NCBI GenBank assembly: GCA_947165425.1
Contig: CAMVAJ010000005.1
Location: 1-64,000 of the forward strand
Origin: an uncultured Clostridia bacterium
GTDB lineage: Bacteria; Bacillota; Clostridia; Christensenellales; Aristaeellaceae
Direction of reading: 5' to 3'
DNA: 64,000 nt
Position numbers and translations under genes: made by a program. Positions 1 through 9,501 of this stretch are shown in pieces. The notes beneath the pieces are model-generated. The model had not been told where the DNA came from. It made no database searches and was given only the letters and a program-made list of their open reading frames with translations. Numbering within the stretch: the first letter of the stretch is position 1; each line of letters starts with the position of its first letter.

Positions 1-2718
1 GAGATCGAGCCCTTCGGCGGCGCGGCCACCTGTATCGGCGGCGCGATCCGGGATCCCCTCTCCGGGCGCTCCTACGTCTACCAGGCCATGCGCGTCACAG
101 GCGCGGCGGATCCGCTGGTCCCCGTGGCGAAGACACTGCCTGGCAAGCTCCCGCAGCGCAAGCTGGTCACCACCGCCGCGGCGGGTTACTCTTCCTACGG
201 CAACCAGATCGGTCTGGCAACCGGCCTGGTCGATGAACTCTATCATCCCGGCTATGCCGCGAAGCGCCTTGAAATCGGCGCGGTGGTCGGCGCGGTGCCG
301 CTGAATCATGTGCGCCGCGAGGTCCCGGCCCCCGGCGATCAGATCGTCCTGCTCGGCGGACGCACCGGCCGCGACGGCATCGGCGGCGCCACCGGCTCCT
401 CCAAATCCCATAAGCTGACCTCCATCGAGACCTGCGGCGCGGAGGTGCAGAAGGGCAACGCCCCCACCGAGCGCAAGCTACAGCGTCTCTTCCGGGACGG
501 CGAGGTCACCCGGTTGATCAAGCGCTGCAACGACTTCGGCGCGGGTGGCGTCAGCGTCGCCATTGGCGAGCTGGCCGACGGGCTGCAAGTGAATCTGGAC
601 GCCGTACCCCGCAAATACGAGGGCCTGGACGGCACAGAGCTTGCGATCTCCGAGAGCCAGGAGCGCATGGCCGTCGTGCTGGACCCCAAGGACGTGCCTG
701 CCTTCTTAGCGGCGGCCGCCCGCGAGAACCTCGAGGCCACCGTTGTCGCGGAGGTGACGGAGGAAAAGCGGCTGCGTATGAACTGGAAGGGCCGCACCAT
801 TGTGGATGTAAGCCGCGATTTCCTGAACTCCAACGGTGCGGAGAAACACGCCAGGGCCGCCGTACCTGAGGACCATGTGGAGCAGGTGCGTTTCCCCGGC
901 GCTTCCGTCTCCGAAAAGCTGGTCTCCATGCTCACCGACCTCAACATCTGCTCCAAGCAGGGGCTTTCCGAGCGTTTTGACTCCACCATCGGCGCGGCCA
1001 CGGTGCTGATGCCGTTCGGCGGGTCTCGTATGCTGACCCCCACCCAGACCATGGTGGCGAAGCTGCCGGTGCGTCACGGCGTCACCAGCACCGTCTCCGG
1101 CATGGCCTACGGCTTCCACCCGGAGATTGAGAGTCAGAGTCCCTATGAAGGCAGCTATCTGGCCGTGGTGGAGAGCGTGGCCAAGCTCGTGGCCGCCGGC
1201 TTTGACCGCCGCGACGCCTACCTCACCTTCCAGGAGTATTTCGAGCGCATGACCGCCGATCCCGCCTCCTGGGGCAAGCCCATGGCCGCCCTGCTGGGTG
1301 CGTTGGACGCGCAGCTGAACCTGGAGATCGCCTCCATCGGCGGCAAGGACTCCATGTCCGGCACCTTCGAGAAGCTGAACGTCCCCCCGACGCTCTGCTC
1401 CTTTGCCATCGCCCCCGGAAAAGTGCAGCAGGTCATCTCTCCCGACTTCAAGGAGGCCGGCCATGAGATTCGCCTGCTCGACTGCGATCCCTTTGACGCG
1501 CAGGCCCTTCGGGCGGAGCTGGACGCGGTCACCCTCGGCATCCGTACCGGGGAGATCAAGGCGGCCTGGGCTCTGGGTCTGGGCGGCGTGGCGGAAGCGC
1601 TGTTCAAGATGGGCGTGGGCAACGGTATCGGAACCCGCATCGACGAGGACTGGGACGGAGATCTGTTCGCCCAGCGGTTTGGTGCCGTACTCTTTGAGTG
1701 CGAGGCCAGCTGTGCCCTGGGCGAAAAGGTTGGCGACACCCTTCCGGAGTGGGTCCTTGAGTACGAGGGGGATCGCGTGGATCTCGCTCCGCTCCAGGAG
1801 CTGTGGGAGACCAAGCTGGACAAGGTCTTCCCCTGGCATGGACGGCAGGGCGAGCGCACAGAAACCTTCACCTTTGACGCGAAGGAGCGTGTGAAGGCGC
1901 CCGCCGTACTGCAGCGCAAGCCCAAAGCCCTGATTCCCGTCTTCCCGGGCACCAACTGCGAGTACGACACCGCCCGGGCGCTGGAGCGCGCCGGCGGCGA
2001 GGCGGAGATCCTCGTGGTGCGGAATCTGACCCCCGACGATATTGCCGGGTCTCTGCGCGAGGCAGCGCGCATGCTGCGCGACAGCCAGATGCTGATCCTG
2101 CCCGGCGGCTTCTCCGGCGGCGACGAGCCGGATGGCTCGGCGAAGTTTATCACCGCCTTCTTCCGCAATCCGCAGATGGCGGACGCGGTCGGCGATCTCC
2201 TGGATCGCCGCGGAGGTCTGGCCCTGGGCATCTGCAACGGTTTCCAGGCGCTGGTCAAGCTGGGCCTTGTCCCCTATGGCCGCATCATCGATACGGACGC
2301 GAACTGCCCCACGCTGACCTTCAACGAGGTCGGCCGTCACCAGTCCATGGCGGTGCGGACGCGCGTTTCCTCCAATCTCTCCCCCTGGCTCAGCCGCTGC
2401 GAGCCCGGCGAGGTGCATACGGTGGTGATCAGCCACGGTGAGGGCCGCTTTGTCGGTCCGGAATCCTTGCTGCGGGAGCTGGCCGCCAAGGGCCAGATCG
2501 CCACACAGTACGTGGATGAGCACGGCATACCCGCCATGGACATGCGCTTCAACCCCAACGGCAGTCTCTTCGCCATCGAGGGCATTACCAGCCCCGACGG
2601 CCGCGTGCTGGGCAAGATGGGCCACACCGAGCGCAGCGGGGACGGGCTGTATCTGAATCTGCCCGGGAACCGGTACCAGCCGCTGTTTGAGGGCGGTGTA
2701 GACTACTTCAAGCTGTGA
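1..2718 (+). CDS. purL: phosphoribosylformylglycinamidine synthase, 5' truncated by window edge
   Basis: Frame is open from base 1 (EIEPFGGAATCIGGAIRDPLSGRSYVYQAMRVTG...); C-terminal glutamine amidotransferase domain (VFPGTNCEYDTARALERAGG..., LALGICNGFQALVKLGLVP). Confidence 0.95.
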   Translation, partial: EIEPFGGAATCIGGAIRDPLSGRSYVYQAMRVTGAADPLVPVAKTLPGKLPQRKLVTTAAAGYSSYGNQIGLATGLVDELYHPGYAAKRLEIGAVVGAVPLNHVRREVPAPGDQIVLLGGRTGRDGIGGATGSSKSHKLTSIETCGAEVQKGNAPTERKLQRLFRDGEVTRLIKRCNDFGAGGVSVAIGELADGLQVNLDAVPRKYEGLDGTELAISESQERMAVVLDPKDVPAFLAAAARENLEATVVAEVTEEKRLRMNWKGRTIVDVSRDFLNSNGAEKHARAAVPEDHVEQVRFPGASVSEKLVSMLTDLNICSKQGLSERFDSTIGAATVLMPFGGSRMLTPTQTMVAKLPVRHGVTSTVSGMAYGFHPEIESQSPYEGSYLAVVESVAKLVAAGFDRRDAYLTFQEYFERMTADPASWGKPMAALLGALDAQLNLEIASIGGKDSMSGTFEKLNVPPTLCSFAIAPGKVQQVISPDFKEAGHEIRLLDCDPFDAQALRAELDAVTLGIRTGEIKAAWALGLGGVAEALFKMGVGNGIGTRIDEDWDGDLFAQRFGAVLFECEASCALGEKVGDTLPEWVLEYEGDRVDLAPLQELWETKLDKVFPWHGRQGERTETFTFDAKERVKAPAVLQRKPKALIPVFPGTNCEYDTARALERAGGEAEILVVRNLTPDDIAGSLREAARMLRDSQMLILPGGFSGGDEPDGSAKFITAFFRNPQMADAVGDLLDRRGGLALGICNGFQALVKLGLVPYGRIIDTDANCPTLTFNEVGRHQSMAVRTRVSSNLSPWLSRCEPGEVHTVVISHGEGRFVGPESLLRELAAKGQIATQYVDEHGIPAMDMRFNPNGSLFAIEGITSPDGRVLGKMGHTERSGDGLYLNLPGNRYQPLFEGGVDYFKL

Positions 2719-2735
2719 CAAGGGAGGCATTTCTC

Positions 2736-4169
2736 ATGGCGCACGACCGCTATCTATCCCCTTTTTCTACCCGGTACGCCTCCGATGAGATGCAGTTTCT
2801 CTTCTCCGAAGACCACAAGTTCAGCACTTGGCGCAGGCTCTGGATCGCCCTGGCGAGGGCTGAAATGCACCAGGGGCTGCCGATCACCCAGGAGATGATC
2901 GACGAGCTGGAGGCGCACGCGGAGGACATCAACTACGAGGATGCCCAGCGCCGCGAGCGCGAGGTTCGGCACGACGTCATGAGCCACGTCTACGCCTACG
3001 GTCTTCAGTGCCCCAAGGCGGCCGGCATCATCCATCTCGGCGCCACCTCCTGCTATGTCGGAGACAATACGGACATCATCATCATGCGCGAGGCGCTGCA
3101 GGTCGTCCGCCGCAAGGTCCTGAACGTGATCGCGCTGCTGGCGGACTTCGCGGAGAAGCACCGTTCCCTCCCCTGCCTGGCCTACACCCATCTCCAGCCG
3201 GCACAGCTAACCACCGTGGGCAAGCGTGCCACCCTCTGGCTCAACGAGCTGATGATGGACTATGAGGATCTGGAGCATCGGCTCTCCACGCTGTCCATGC
3301 TGGGCTCCAAGGGCACGACCGGCACGCAGGCCAGCTTTATGGAGCTCTTCAACGGCGACAGCCGCAAGATTCTGGCCGTCGAGCAGGAGATCGCCGAGGC
3401 CTTCGGCTTCGACAAGGTCATCCCGGTCTCCGGCCAGACCTACTCCCGCAAGGTGGACGCGCAGGTCGCCAACGTGCTCTCGGGTATCGCGCAGACCGCC
3501 TCCAAGTTCGCCTATGACATGCGGCTGCTGGCCAGCTTTAAGGAGATGGAGGAGCCCTTTGAGAAGCATCAGATTGGCTCCTCCGCCATGCCCTACAAGC
3601 GCAACCCCATGCGATGCGAGCGTATCGACGCCCTGGCGCGCTATGTCATGGCCGACGCGCTGAACCCCGCCTGGACCGCCTCCACGCAGTTCTTCGAGCG
3701 GACGCTGGACGACAGCGCCAACAAGCGCATCGCGATGTCCGAGGCCTTCCTGGCGGTGGACGCCATTCTGAACATCATGATGAACGTCTGCGACGGGCTC
3801 GTGGTCTATGAGAACGTGATACGTCAGCGCGTGATGAACGAGCTTCCCTTCATGGCCACAGAGAACATCATGATGGACGCAGTCAAAAAGGGCGGCGATC
3901 GCCAGCAGCTGCATGAAAAGCTGCGCGACTACGCCCAGGCTGCCGCACAGCGCGTCAAGGCCGAGGGCAAGCCCAACGATCTGATTGAGCGCGTCTGTGA
4001 CGACCCGACCTTCCAGACCTCGCGAGAGGAGCTCGCCGCGATCCTCACCCCGGAGCACTATACCGGCCGCAGTGCCGAGCAGGTGGAGCAGTTCCTCGCG
4101 GAGACGGTGCGCCCGCTGTTGGATGCCAACCGCGCCGTGCTGGGCGAGAAGCAAGCCCTGAATGTATAA
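2736..4169 (+). CDS. purB: adenylosuccinate lyase
   Basis: MAHDRYLSPFSTRYASDEM...; fumarase/ASL signature GSSAMPYKRNPMRCERI; RBS agggagg just upstream of ATG 2736. Confidence 0.95.
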   Translation: MAHDRYLSPFSTRYASDEMQFLFSEDHKFSTWRRLWIALARAEMHQGLPITQEMIDELEAHAEDINYEDAQRREREVRHDVMSHVYAYGLQCPKAAGIIHLGATSCYVGDNTDIIIMREALQVVRRKVLNVIALLADFAEKHRSLPCLAYTHLQPAQLTTVGKRATLWLNELMMDYEDLEHRLSTLSMLGSKGTTGTQASFMELFNGDSRKILAVEQEIAEAFGFDKVIPVSGQTYSRKVDAQVANVLSGIAQTASKFAYDMRLLASFKEMEEPFEKHQIGSSAMPYKRNPMRCERIDALARYVMADALNPAWTASTQFFERTLDDSANKRIAMSEAFLAVDAILNIMMNVCDGLVVYENVIRQRVMNELPFMATENIMMDAVKKGGDRQQLHEKLRDYAQAAAQRVKAEGKPNDLIERVCDDPTFQTSREELAAILTPEHYTGRSAEQVEQFLAETVRPLLDANRAVLGEKQALNV

Positions 4170-4184
4170 CACCCACAAAAAGCC

Positions 4185-4216
4185 CGACTGTCCGCATAGG
4201 GCAGTCGAGTTTTTTT
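4185..4216 (+). terminator. Rho-independent terminator after purB
   Basis: 9-bp stem cgactgtcc/gggcagtcg followed by a T7 run. Confidence 0.85.
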
Positions 4217-4854
4217 CAGGTTTCACCGGCCTCCCAGGCCATATAGTCTGACCCATCGGAGAGGATTTCGATCCGGCCGTCCGTTTTCTGGATCAGCTCC
4301 CGCTGGACAGCCGCGCTGTCCTGCACTCTCACTAGCAGCGTAAAGGTGACGGCAGCCGCGAACTCGGGCTCCAGAAGCTGGACCGGCTGACTCTTCAGTA
4401 AGTGCTGGGTCCGGTCCCACAGCGGGTAGGAGACCTCGCAGAGCAGCCGCTCCGTCTCCTCCATCACCACGATTTTCGCCGCGTCCAGCCCGATCCCACA
4501 GGCCTTGGAGTAGGCCCGCACCAGACCGCCCGCGCCCAGGAGCACACCGCCGAAATAGCGGGTCACCACCACGCAGCAGTCGCAGACCTGCCGCTGCTTG
4601 ATGACCTCCATCATTGGCAGCCCCGCGGTTCCGCCCTGCTCTCCGTCGTCGGAATAGCGCATGACGCCCATATTCCTGCCGAGAGTATAGGCATAGCAGT
4701 TGTGGGTCGCGTCCCGATGCTTCGCCCGGATCTCGCCCAGGAAGGCCAGGGCGTCGGCCTCGTCCTTCACGGGCGAGGCGTAGCCGATAAAACGGCTCTT
4801 GTTCACCACGAACTCCGCCGCCCCCGGCGCCTTCAGGGTCCGGTAGCCGCTCAT
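4216..4854 (-). CDS. YigZ/IMPACT family protein
   Basis: MSGYRTLKAPGAAEFVVNKSRFIGYASPV...HRDATHNCYAYTLG...YSDDGEQGGTAGLPM...VVTRYFGGVLLGAGGLVRAYSKA is typical of the family. Confidence 0.9.
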   Translation of the reverse strand: MSGYRTLKAPGAAEFVVNKSRFIGYASPVKDEADALAFLGEIRAKHRDATHNCYAYTLGRNMGVMRYSDDGEQGGTAGLPMMEVIKQRQVCDCCVVVTRYFGGVLLGAGGLVRAYSKACGIGLDAAKIVVMEETERLLCEVSYPLWDRTQHLLKSQPVQLLEPEFAAAVTFTLLVRVQDSAAVQRELIQKTDGRIEILSDGSDYMAWEAGET

Positions 4855-6080
4855 TTCAGAACCAGCTTCATATACTTTTTCTGACCGCGGCGCAGCAGCA
4901 GACCCTCGCCGCCGATCATCTCAGGGGTGATCACCGCGTTGACATCCGTGACCTTCTCCTCGCCCAGCAGCACCGCGCCGGAGGAGATCATCTGTCTGGC
5001 CTCGCTGCGAGATTTGCACAGGCCGCAGTCCGCCAGCACTGTGGTCACGCGGCCATCCGCCGCCAGGGTCTCCGCGGTCACCTCCCAGGTCGGGACGCCC
5101 GCGCCGCTGCCGCCCTTGGCAAACAGCGAGGCCGCCGCGTCAGCCGCTTCCTGCGCGGCCTGCTCGCCATGAACCAGCTTGGTCACCTCGAAGGCCAGGA
5201 CCTTCTTGGCCTCGTTGATCTCCGCGCCCTCCAGCGCACTCAGACGGTTGACCTCGTCCATCGGCAGGAAGGTGAGAAGGCTCAGGCACTTCTTCACATC
5301 CTGGTCGTCCACATTCCGCCAGTACTGGTAGAAGTCATAGGGCTTGCACTTGTTGGCGTCGAGCCAGAGCGCGCCCGCCTCCGTCTTGCCCATCTTGCGG
5401 CCGTCGTGGGTCAGCAGGAGCTGGAAGGTGCAGGCGAAGGCCCGCTGCCGATCCTTGCGGCGGATCAGATCCGCGCCGTGCATCATGTTGGACCACTGGT
5501 CGTTGCCGCCCATCTGCAGCCGGCAGCCATAGCGGTGGAACAGCTCCAGGAAATCATAGCTCTGCAGGAGCATGTAGGTGAACTCCAGGAAGGAGAGGCC
5601 GTTGTCCGTGGCCATGCGGGCCTTGTAAGCGTCGGCGGTCAGCATCTCGTTGACCGAGAACAGCGCGCCGATGTCGCGCATGAACTCGATGTAGTTCAGG
5701 TGGCGCAGCCAGTCGCCGTTGTTGACCACGATGGCCTGACCGTCGCTGAAGTCAAGGAAGCGGGACATCTGCTTCTTGATGCACTCTACGTTATGGTCGA
5801 TGGTCTCCACGGTCATCATTTTGCGCATATCGGTTTTGCCGGAGGGATCACCAATCATGGCGGTGCCGCCGCCCATCAGCGCGATGGGCTTGTGGCCCGC
5901 GCGCTGCATATGGGCCATGGCCATGATCGGGATGTAGTGCCCGATGTGCAGGGAGTCCGCGGTGGGGTCAAAGCCCACGTAGAACGTGGTGGGCTCCTTG
6001 AGCTGCTCGTAGAGCTCGTCCGGATAGGTCATCTGAGCGATAAAGCCCCGCTCCTTCAGGGTGTCAAGAATGTGTGGCAT
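4851..6080 (-). CDS. tyrS: tyrosine--tRNA ligase
   Basis: FYVGFDPTADSLHIGHYIP (HIGH), GGTAMIGDPSGKTDMR, GRKMGKTEAGALW (KMSKS region), C-terminal S4-like domain. Confidence 0.95.
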   Translation of the reverse strand: MPHILDTLKERGFIAQMTYPDELYEQLKEPTTFYVGFDPTADSLHIGHYIPIMAMAHMQRAGHKPIALMGGGTAMIGDPSGKTDMRKMMTVETIDHNVECIKKQMSRFLDFSDGQAIVVNNGDWLRHLNYIEFMRDIGALFSVNEMLTADAYKARMATDNGLSFLEFTYMLLQSYDFLELFHRYGCRLQMGGNDQWSNMMHGADLIRRKDRQRAFACTFQLLLTHDGRKMGKTEAGALWLDANKCKPYDFYQYWRNVDDQDVKKCLSLLTFLPMDEVNRLSALEGAEINEAKKVLAFEVTKLVHGEQAAQEAADAAASLFAKGGSGAGVPTWEVTAETLAADGRVTTVLADCGLCKSRSEARQMISSGAVLLGEEKVTDVNAVITPEMIGGEGLLLRRGQKKYMKLVLK

Positions 6081-6116
6081 AAGGGATTCCGCCTTTCTTT
6101 TAATAATCGTTTTGGT

Positions 6117-7298
6117 TCAGTGCAGTTCAGCCTCGAGCAGCTCTCTCAGCGCCGTCATGCCGGTGTGGATCTGCGCCAGGGTCGAGTTGGAGAAATTCAG
6201 CCGCAGCGTGTTTTCATGTCCGCCAAGCGCGTAGAAATGGGTGCCGGGGACAAAAGCGACCTTCCGCTCGATCGCATTCTGGAGCAGCTGCCGCGCGTCG
6301 ATCCCCTGCGGCAGCTCGACCCACAGGAAGAGACCGCCCTCGGGACGGGTATAGCGCACACCGGAGGGGAAGCTCTCGAGCTCCTTCAGCATGGCGTCCA
6401 GCTGGTTCGCATAGTCCGCGCGGATCCGCTGGATATGGCCCGGCAGGAAGCCCTCGCGCAGGAGCCGGTCCACGATCGCCTGGGTCAGGTTCGCGGTGTG
6501 CAGATCCGCGCTCTGCTTGCCCAGCGTGCACTTGCGGAGGATGCCGGCGTCTCCGGCCATGAAGCCCATACGCATGCCCGGCGAGATGATCTTCGAGAAC
6601 GAGCCCAGGAAGACCACCCAGCCGTCCTTGTCAAAGGTTTTGATCGCCGGCAGCGCCTCCCCGCGGTATCGCAGATCCCGATAGGGATCGTCCTCCGCCA
6701 CCACAACACCGTACTTAGCCGCCAGCTCCGCGATCTTTTTCCGGCGGGCCAGGGAGGTCGTGCGGCCTGTGGGATTCTGGAAGTTCGGGATCACGTACAA
6801 AAGCTTGGGCTTTTCCTGCCGCATCGCCGCCTCCAGCTCGTCCGGGAGCAGTCCCTCCTCGTCGCTCTCCACCGGCACCAGGCGCGCCTGGTAGAGCTTC
6901 ATGCACTGGAGATTGCCCAGGAAGGACGGATTCTCCACCAGGATCGCGTCGCCGGGATCGATCAGCGCCTTGCACAGGAGATCCATCGCCTGCGTCGAGC
7001 CCGTCACAGGCAGGACAGACGGCACCTCGCAGCCGAGGCTCTCCGTCACATAGGCGCGCAGGCTCTCCAGGAAGGGAGGATAGCCCTCCGTCGCGCCGTA
7101 CTGGAGAATCCGCTTGCCATCGTCGCGCAGAACCTCCGCCGCCACCCGCGCCACCGTCTCATCCGGCAGCGCGGAGGGGGAAGGATTTCCGCCCGCGAAG
7201 GAGATCATGTTCGGCTGTGCAATGAGCTTGAAGATCTCACGGATCGCGCTGCCGGTGATGCCGTCGAAACGGCGGGCGAAGGAGATGTTTTCAGGCAT
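6117..7298 (-). CDS. PLP-dependent class I/II aminotransferase (aromatic/2-aminoadipate type)
   Basis: MISFAGGNPSPSALPDE..., VIPNFQNPTGRTTSLARRK, VFLGSFSKIISPGMRMGF (PLP lysine region). Confidence 0.88.
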   Translation of the reverse strand: MPENISFARRFDGITGSAIREIFKLIAQPNMISFAGGNPSPSALPDETVARVAAEVLRDDGKRILQYGATEGYPPFLESLRAYVTESLGCEVPSVLPVTGSTQAMDLLCKALIDPGDAILVENPSFLGNLQCMKLYQARLVPVESDEEGLLPDELEAAMRQEKPKLLYVIPNFQNPTGRTTSLARRKKIAELAAKYGVVVAEDDPYRDLRYRGEALPAIKTFDKDGWVVFLGSFSKIISPGMRMGFMAGDAGILRKCTLGKQSADLHTANLTQAIVDRLLREGFLPGHIQRIRADYANQLDAMLKELESFPSGVRYTRPEGGLFLWVELPQGIDARQLLQNAIERKVAFVPGTHFYALGGHENTLRLNFSNSTLAQIHTGMTALRELLEAELH

Positions 7299-7332
7299 AT
7301 CATTTCACCTCTTTCAGAGTCAGAATCACAAA

Positions 7333-7618
7333 GAAAAACCGAACGGCTGAAAACCGCTCGGGAAGATGACATGGTCATGGTACCACTTCCGCTTTCGGGC
7401 TCCGCTCACACGAAAACCCCTCGCCGGGCGTCTGGTAACGCCCTCCCGCTGTAACCGGCGGACCGGATGCCGCCTACCCAGCGTTTCCCTCCCGGAAGCG
7501 CCTTCAGCGGATGGCTCGGAGCGGTAATTCGGCCTGTCCCACGCATCCCCTCGCACCAGCCGGGGACTCTCTGAAGCGCTGTCCAGTCAGGCCTACTTGA
7601 ACTCCTCATCGCCCTGAT
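7333..7618 (-). promoter_or_regulatory. T-box leader, specifier read as UAC (Tyr)
   Basis: Minus-strand transcript contains GAGGAGUUCAAGUAGGCC ... CAGAGAGUCCCCGGCUGGUGCGAGGGG (stem I AG-bulge/GNUG) ... GGCCGAAUUACCGCUCC (specifier side) ... GAAGUGGUACCAUG (T-box, 7376-7389) ... terminator ccgagcggttttcagccgttcggg + T-rich tail (7333-7361). Confidence 0.88.
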
Positions 7619-7624
7619 GCGGCG

Positions 7625-7653
7625 ATTTTAACAAGTTTTTCGCGGAATGTCAA
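7625..7653 (-). promoter_or_regulatory. sigma-A-type promoter of T-box operon
   Basis: Minus strand TTGACA-17 bp-TAAAAT. Confidence 0.85.
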
Positions 7654-7679
7654 GCGTTTTGCGCATTTGGCATTTATAA

Positions 7680-8330
7680 TCAGTTTCGGATGATTCCGCG
7701 GTAATGATCCACCAGCAGCGCCGGATCGTAGAAGATCCTGTCGCTCTCCACGATTGCAGGGTGGCCGTCGGTTACCTCCAGGATCGTGATCGAACAGTTG
7801 GGCGGAACGCAGCCCTGCCAGAAACGCTCTGGGTGCTCATAAAACGGATTCAGCAGGGCGCGAAGCGTGCAGCCGTGCGTTCCGATCAGCCATGTGCCCT
7901 CTTTTTCACCATGAAGGAAGTCCCGCATAAACGCGTCCGTCCGGCCGCAGAGATCCTGAATGCTCTCCCCCTCGGGGAAGCCCGGAAAGCGGAAGGCGTC
8001 CTTGAAGAACAGCTCCGCCGTCTCCTGGGGCATGGTGCTGGACTGGGCCGGTCTCCCCTCCTCCAGGCCGAAATTGATCTCCTTCAGACGGTCGTCCGTC
8101 CGGACCGTCACATGGGCGTTGCCGCTCTCGCGCAGCACGATCTCCACGGTCTCCCGCGCGCGACTCAGCGGACTTGAGAGGCAGCCGTCGAAATGCACGC
8201 CCCGCAGCGCCCGTCCGGTCAGCACCGCCAGCTCGCGGCCCGACTGGTTCAGCGGCGCGTCCATCCAGCCCTGCTTCACGCGCTTCACATTCATCTCAGT
8301 CTCCCCGTGGCGGATCACATAGATTCTCAT
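7680..8330 (-). CDS. histidine phosphatase family protein (phosphoglycerate mutase-like)
   Basis: MRIYVIRHGETEMNVKRVKQGWMDAPLNQSG (RHGE), SSPLSRARETVEI, GTHGCTLRALL. Confidence 0.9.
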   Translation of the reverse strand: MRIYVIRHGETEMNVKRVKQGWMDAPLNQSGRELAVLTGRALRGVHFDGCLSSPLSRARETVEIVLRESGNAHVTVRTDDRLKEINFGLEEGRPAQSSTMPQETAELFFKDAFRFPGFPEGESIQDLCGRTDAFMRDFLHGEKEGTWLIGTHGCTLRALLNPFYEHPERFWQGCVPPNCSITILEVTDGHPAIVESDRIFYDPALLVDHYRGIIRN

Positions 8331-9271
8331 GGCCTTGTTCTCCTCATTCTGTTTTCGATTTTCGCCAGCGGCCGGTTTTGCAGCCGGGCCTTCTGCTCGT
8401 CGATCTCCGCCTTCAGCTCGCGCGCCGCGTCGCTGGCCGTGCCTGCGTCATAGGTGAGGGCGATCAGCCGATCCTGCTTCTCGATCAGCCCGGCTTTGAT
8501 CAGGGCCGTCGGCTCGATCTTTTCAGAGACGCTGTTCAGCCGCTCCTCCGCCTCTCTCCGGATGCGCTCGCTCTCGGCCTTGATCGCCTCCAGCCGCCGC
8601 TTGACGCGGTCCGTCCGGTAGATCACCTCGGGATAGGCATCGGCAAAGCGCTGATAGAACATGGATCGATTTGAGAGCAGCGCGCGGATCTCCCGGCTGA
8701 TCTCCTCGGTGCTGTCCGCAGTGCTGTTCTCCACGCCAAGCTTGACCAGCTTCAGCACCAGATGGGTCATGGCGTAATCTGCCAGCGTGACGGCAAGCAG
8801 CGCGGCCGCCACCAGTTCTTTGACCAGCATGCCCGGCTCTTCCAGCCATCGGAACAGGATCGGATTGATCAGATGGATGATCGCAACCCCGCCCAAGCCG
8901 AACAGCATCAGATTGCCGATCCAGATCCGTCCGTTCAGGTTCATCGGCTTCCGGCTATAGTCCCACCATCGGGCGTGAAAGCGCTTTTCCATCACATAGC
9001 TTGTGATGTACTCCACCGCGCCGCAGAGGAGGAAGGAGATGACGAAGGTCGTACCGACCGCCTTCTCGATCGGCGTGAGGAGTTCCACCGCAACGGTGAT
9101 CAGAAGCGCCCCTGTGCCATAAATCGGGCAGATCGGTCCGGTCAGAAAGCCGCGGTTGATGAAACGGTGGTACTGAATGTATTTCAGTATCACCTCGATG
9201 CACCAGCCGGCAAAGGAATACATAAAGAAAAGCAGAATCAGGTCGATTCCATAAGCTACCCAGGAATTCAT
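8327..9271 (-). CDS. putative ABC-transporter-permease-type integral membrane protein with C-terminal coiled coil
   Basis: MNSWVAYGIDLILLFFMYSFAGWCIEVILKYIQYHRFINRGFLTGPICPIYGTGALLI; multi-TM then charged helical tail. Start may be 9292. Confidence 0.8.
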   Translation of the reverse strand: MNSWVAYGIDLILLFFMYSFAGWCIEVILKYIQYHRFINRGFLTGPICPIYGTGALLITVAVELLTPIEKAVGTTFVISFLLCGAVEYITSYVMEKRFHARWWDYSRKPMNLNGRIWIGNLMLFGLGGVAIIHLINPILFRWLEEPGMLVKELVAAALLAVTLADYAMTHLVLKLVKLGVENSTADSTEEISREIRALLSNRSMFYQRFADAYPEVIYRTDRVKRRLEAIKAESERIRREAEERLNSVSEKIEPTALIKAGLIEKQDRLIALTYDAGTASDAARELKAEIDEQKARLQNRPLAKIENRMRRTRP

Positions 9272-9397
9272 TGGAATGTACACCTCGAGCATGGGTCTTA
9301 TCCGCCGCCAAAGCTGACGCGTTTCGGCAGCTCCCTGATTCTATCACAGTTCAGTGCTTTTTGCCACCCGCCTTTGTTTTTTCATATGCCTTTCATG

Positions 9398-9426
9398 TTT
9401 ACAAACGTGCTCAGATTTCTTATAAT
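9398..9426 (+). promoter_or_regulatory. sigma-A-type promoter
   Basis: TTTACA-17 bp-TATAAT upstream of the GH43 gene. Confidence 0.8.
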
Positions 9427-9501
9427 AAAACAAGATAAATCCATGGGGGCGTTCTTTTGTGCCCCAAACAGCAAGCCCGCTCACGGAAAGGTGGAATCAG
9501 C

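Noticed and set aside
706-2730. 674-aa minus-strand ORF
   Set aside because: Antisense to purL, no recognisable domain.
5169-7454. 761-aa plus-strand ORF
   Set aside because: Antisense to tyrS, the aminotransferase and the T-box leader, which are well supported on the minus strand.
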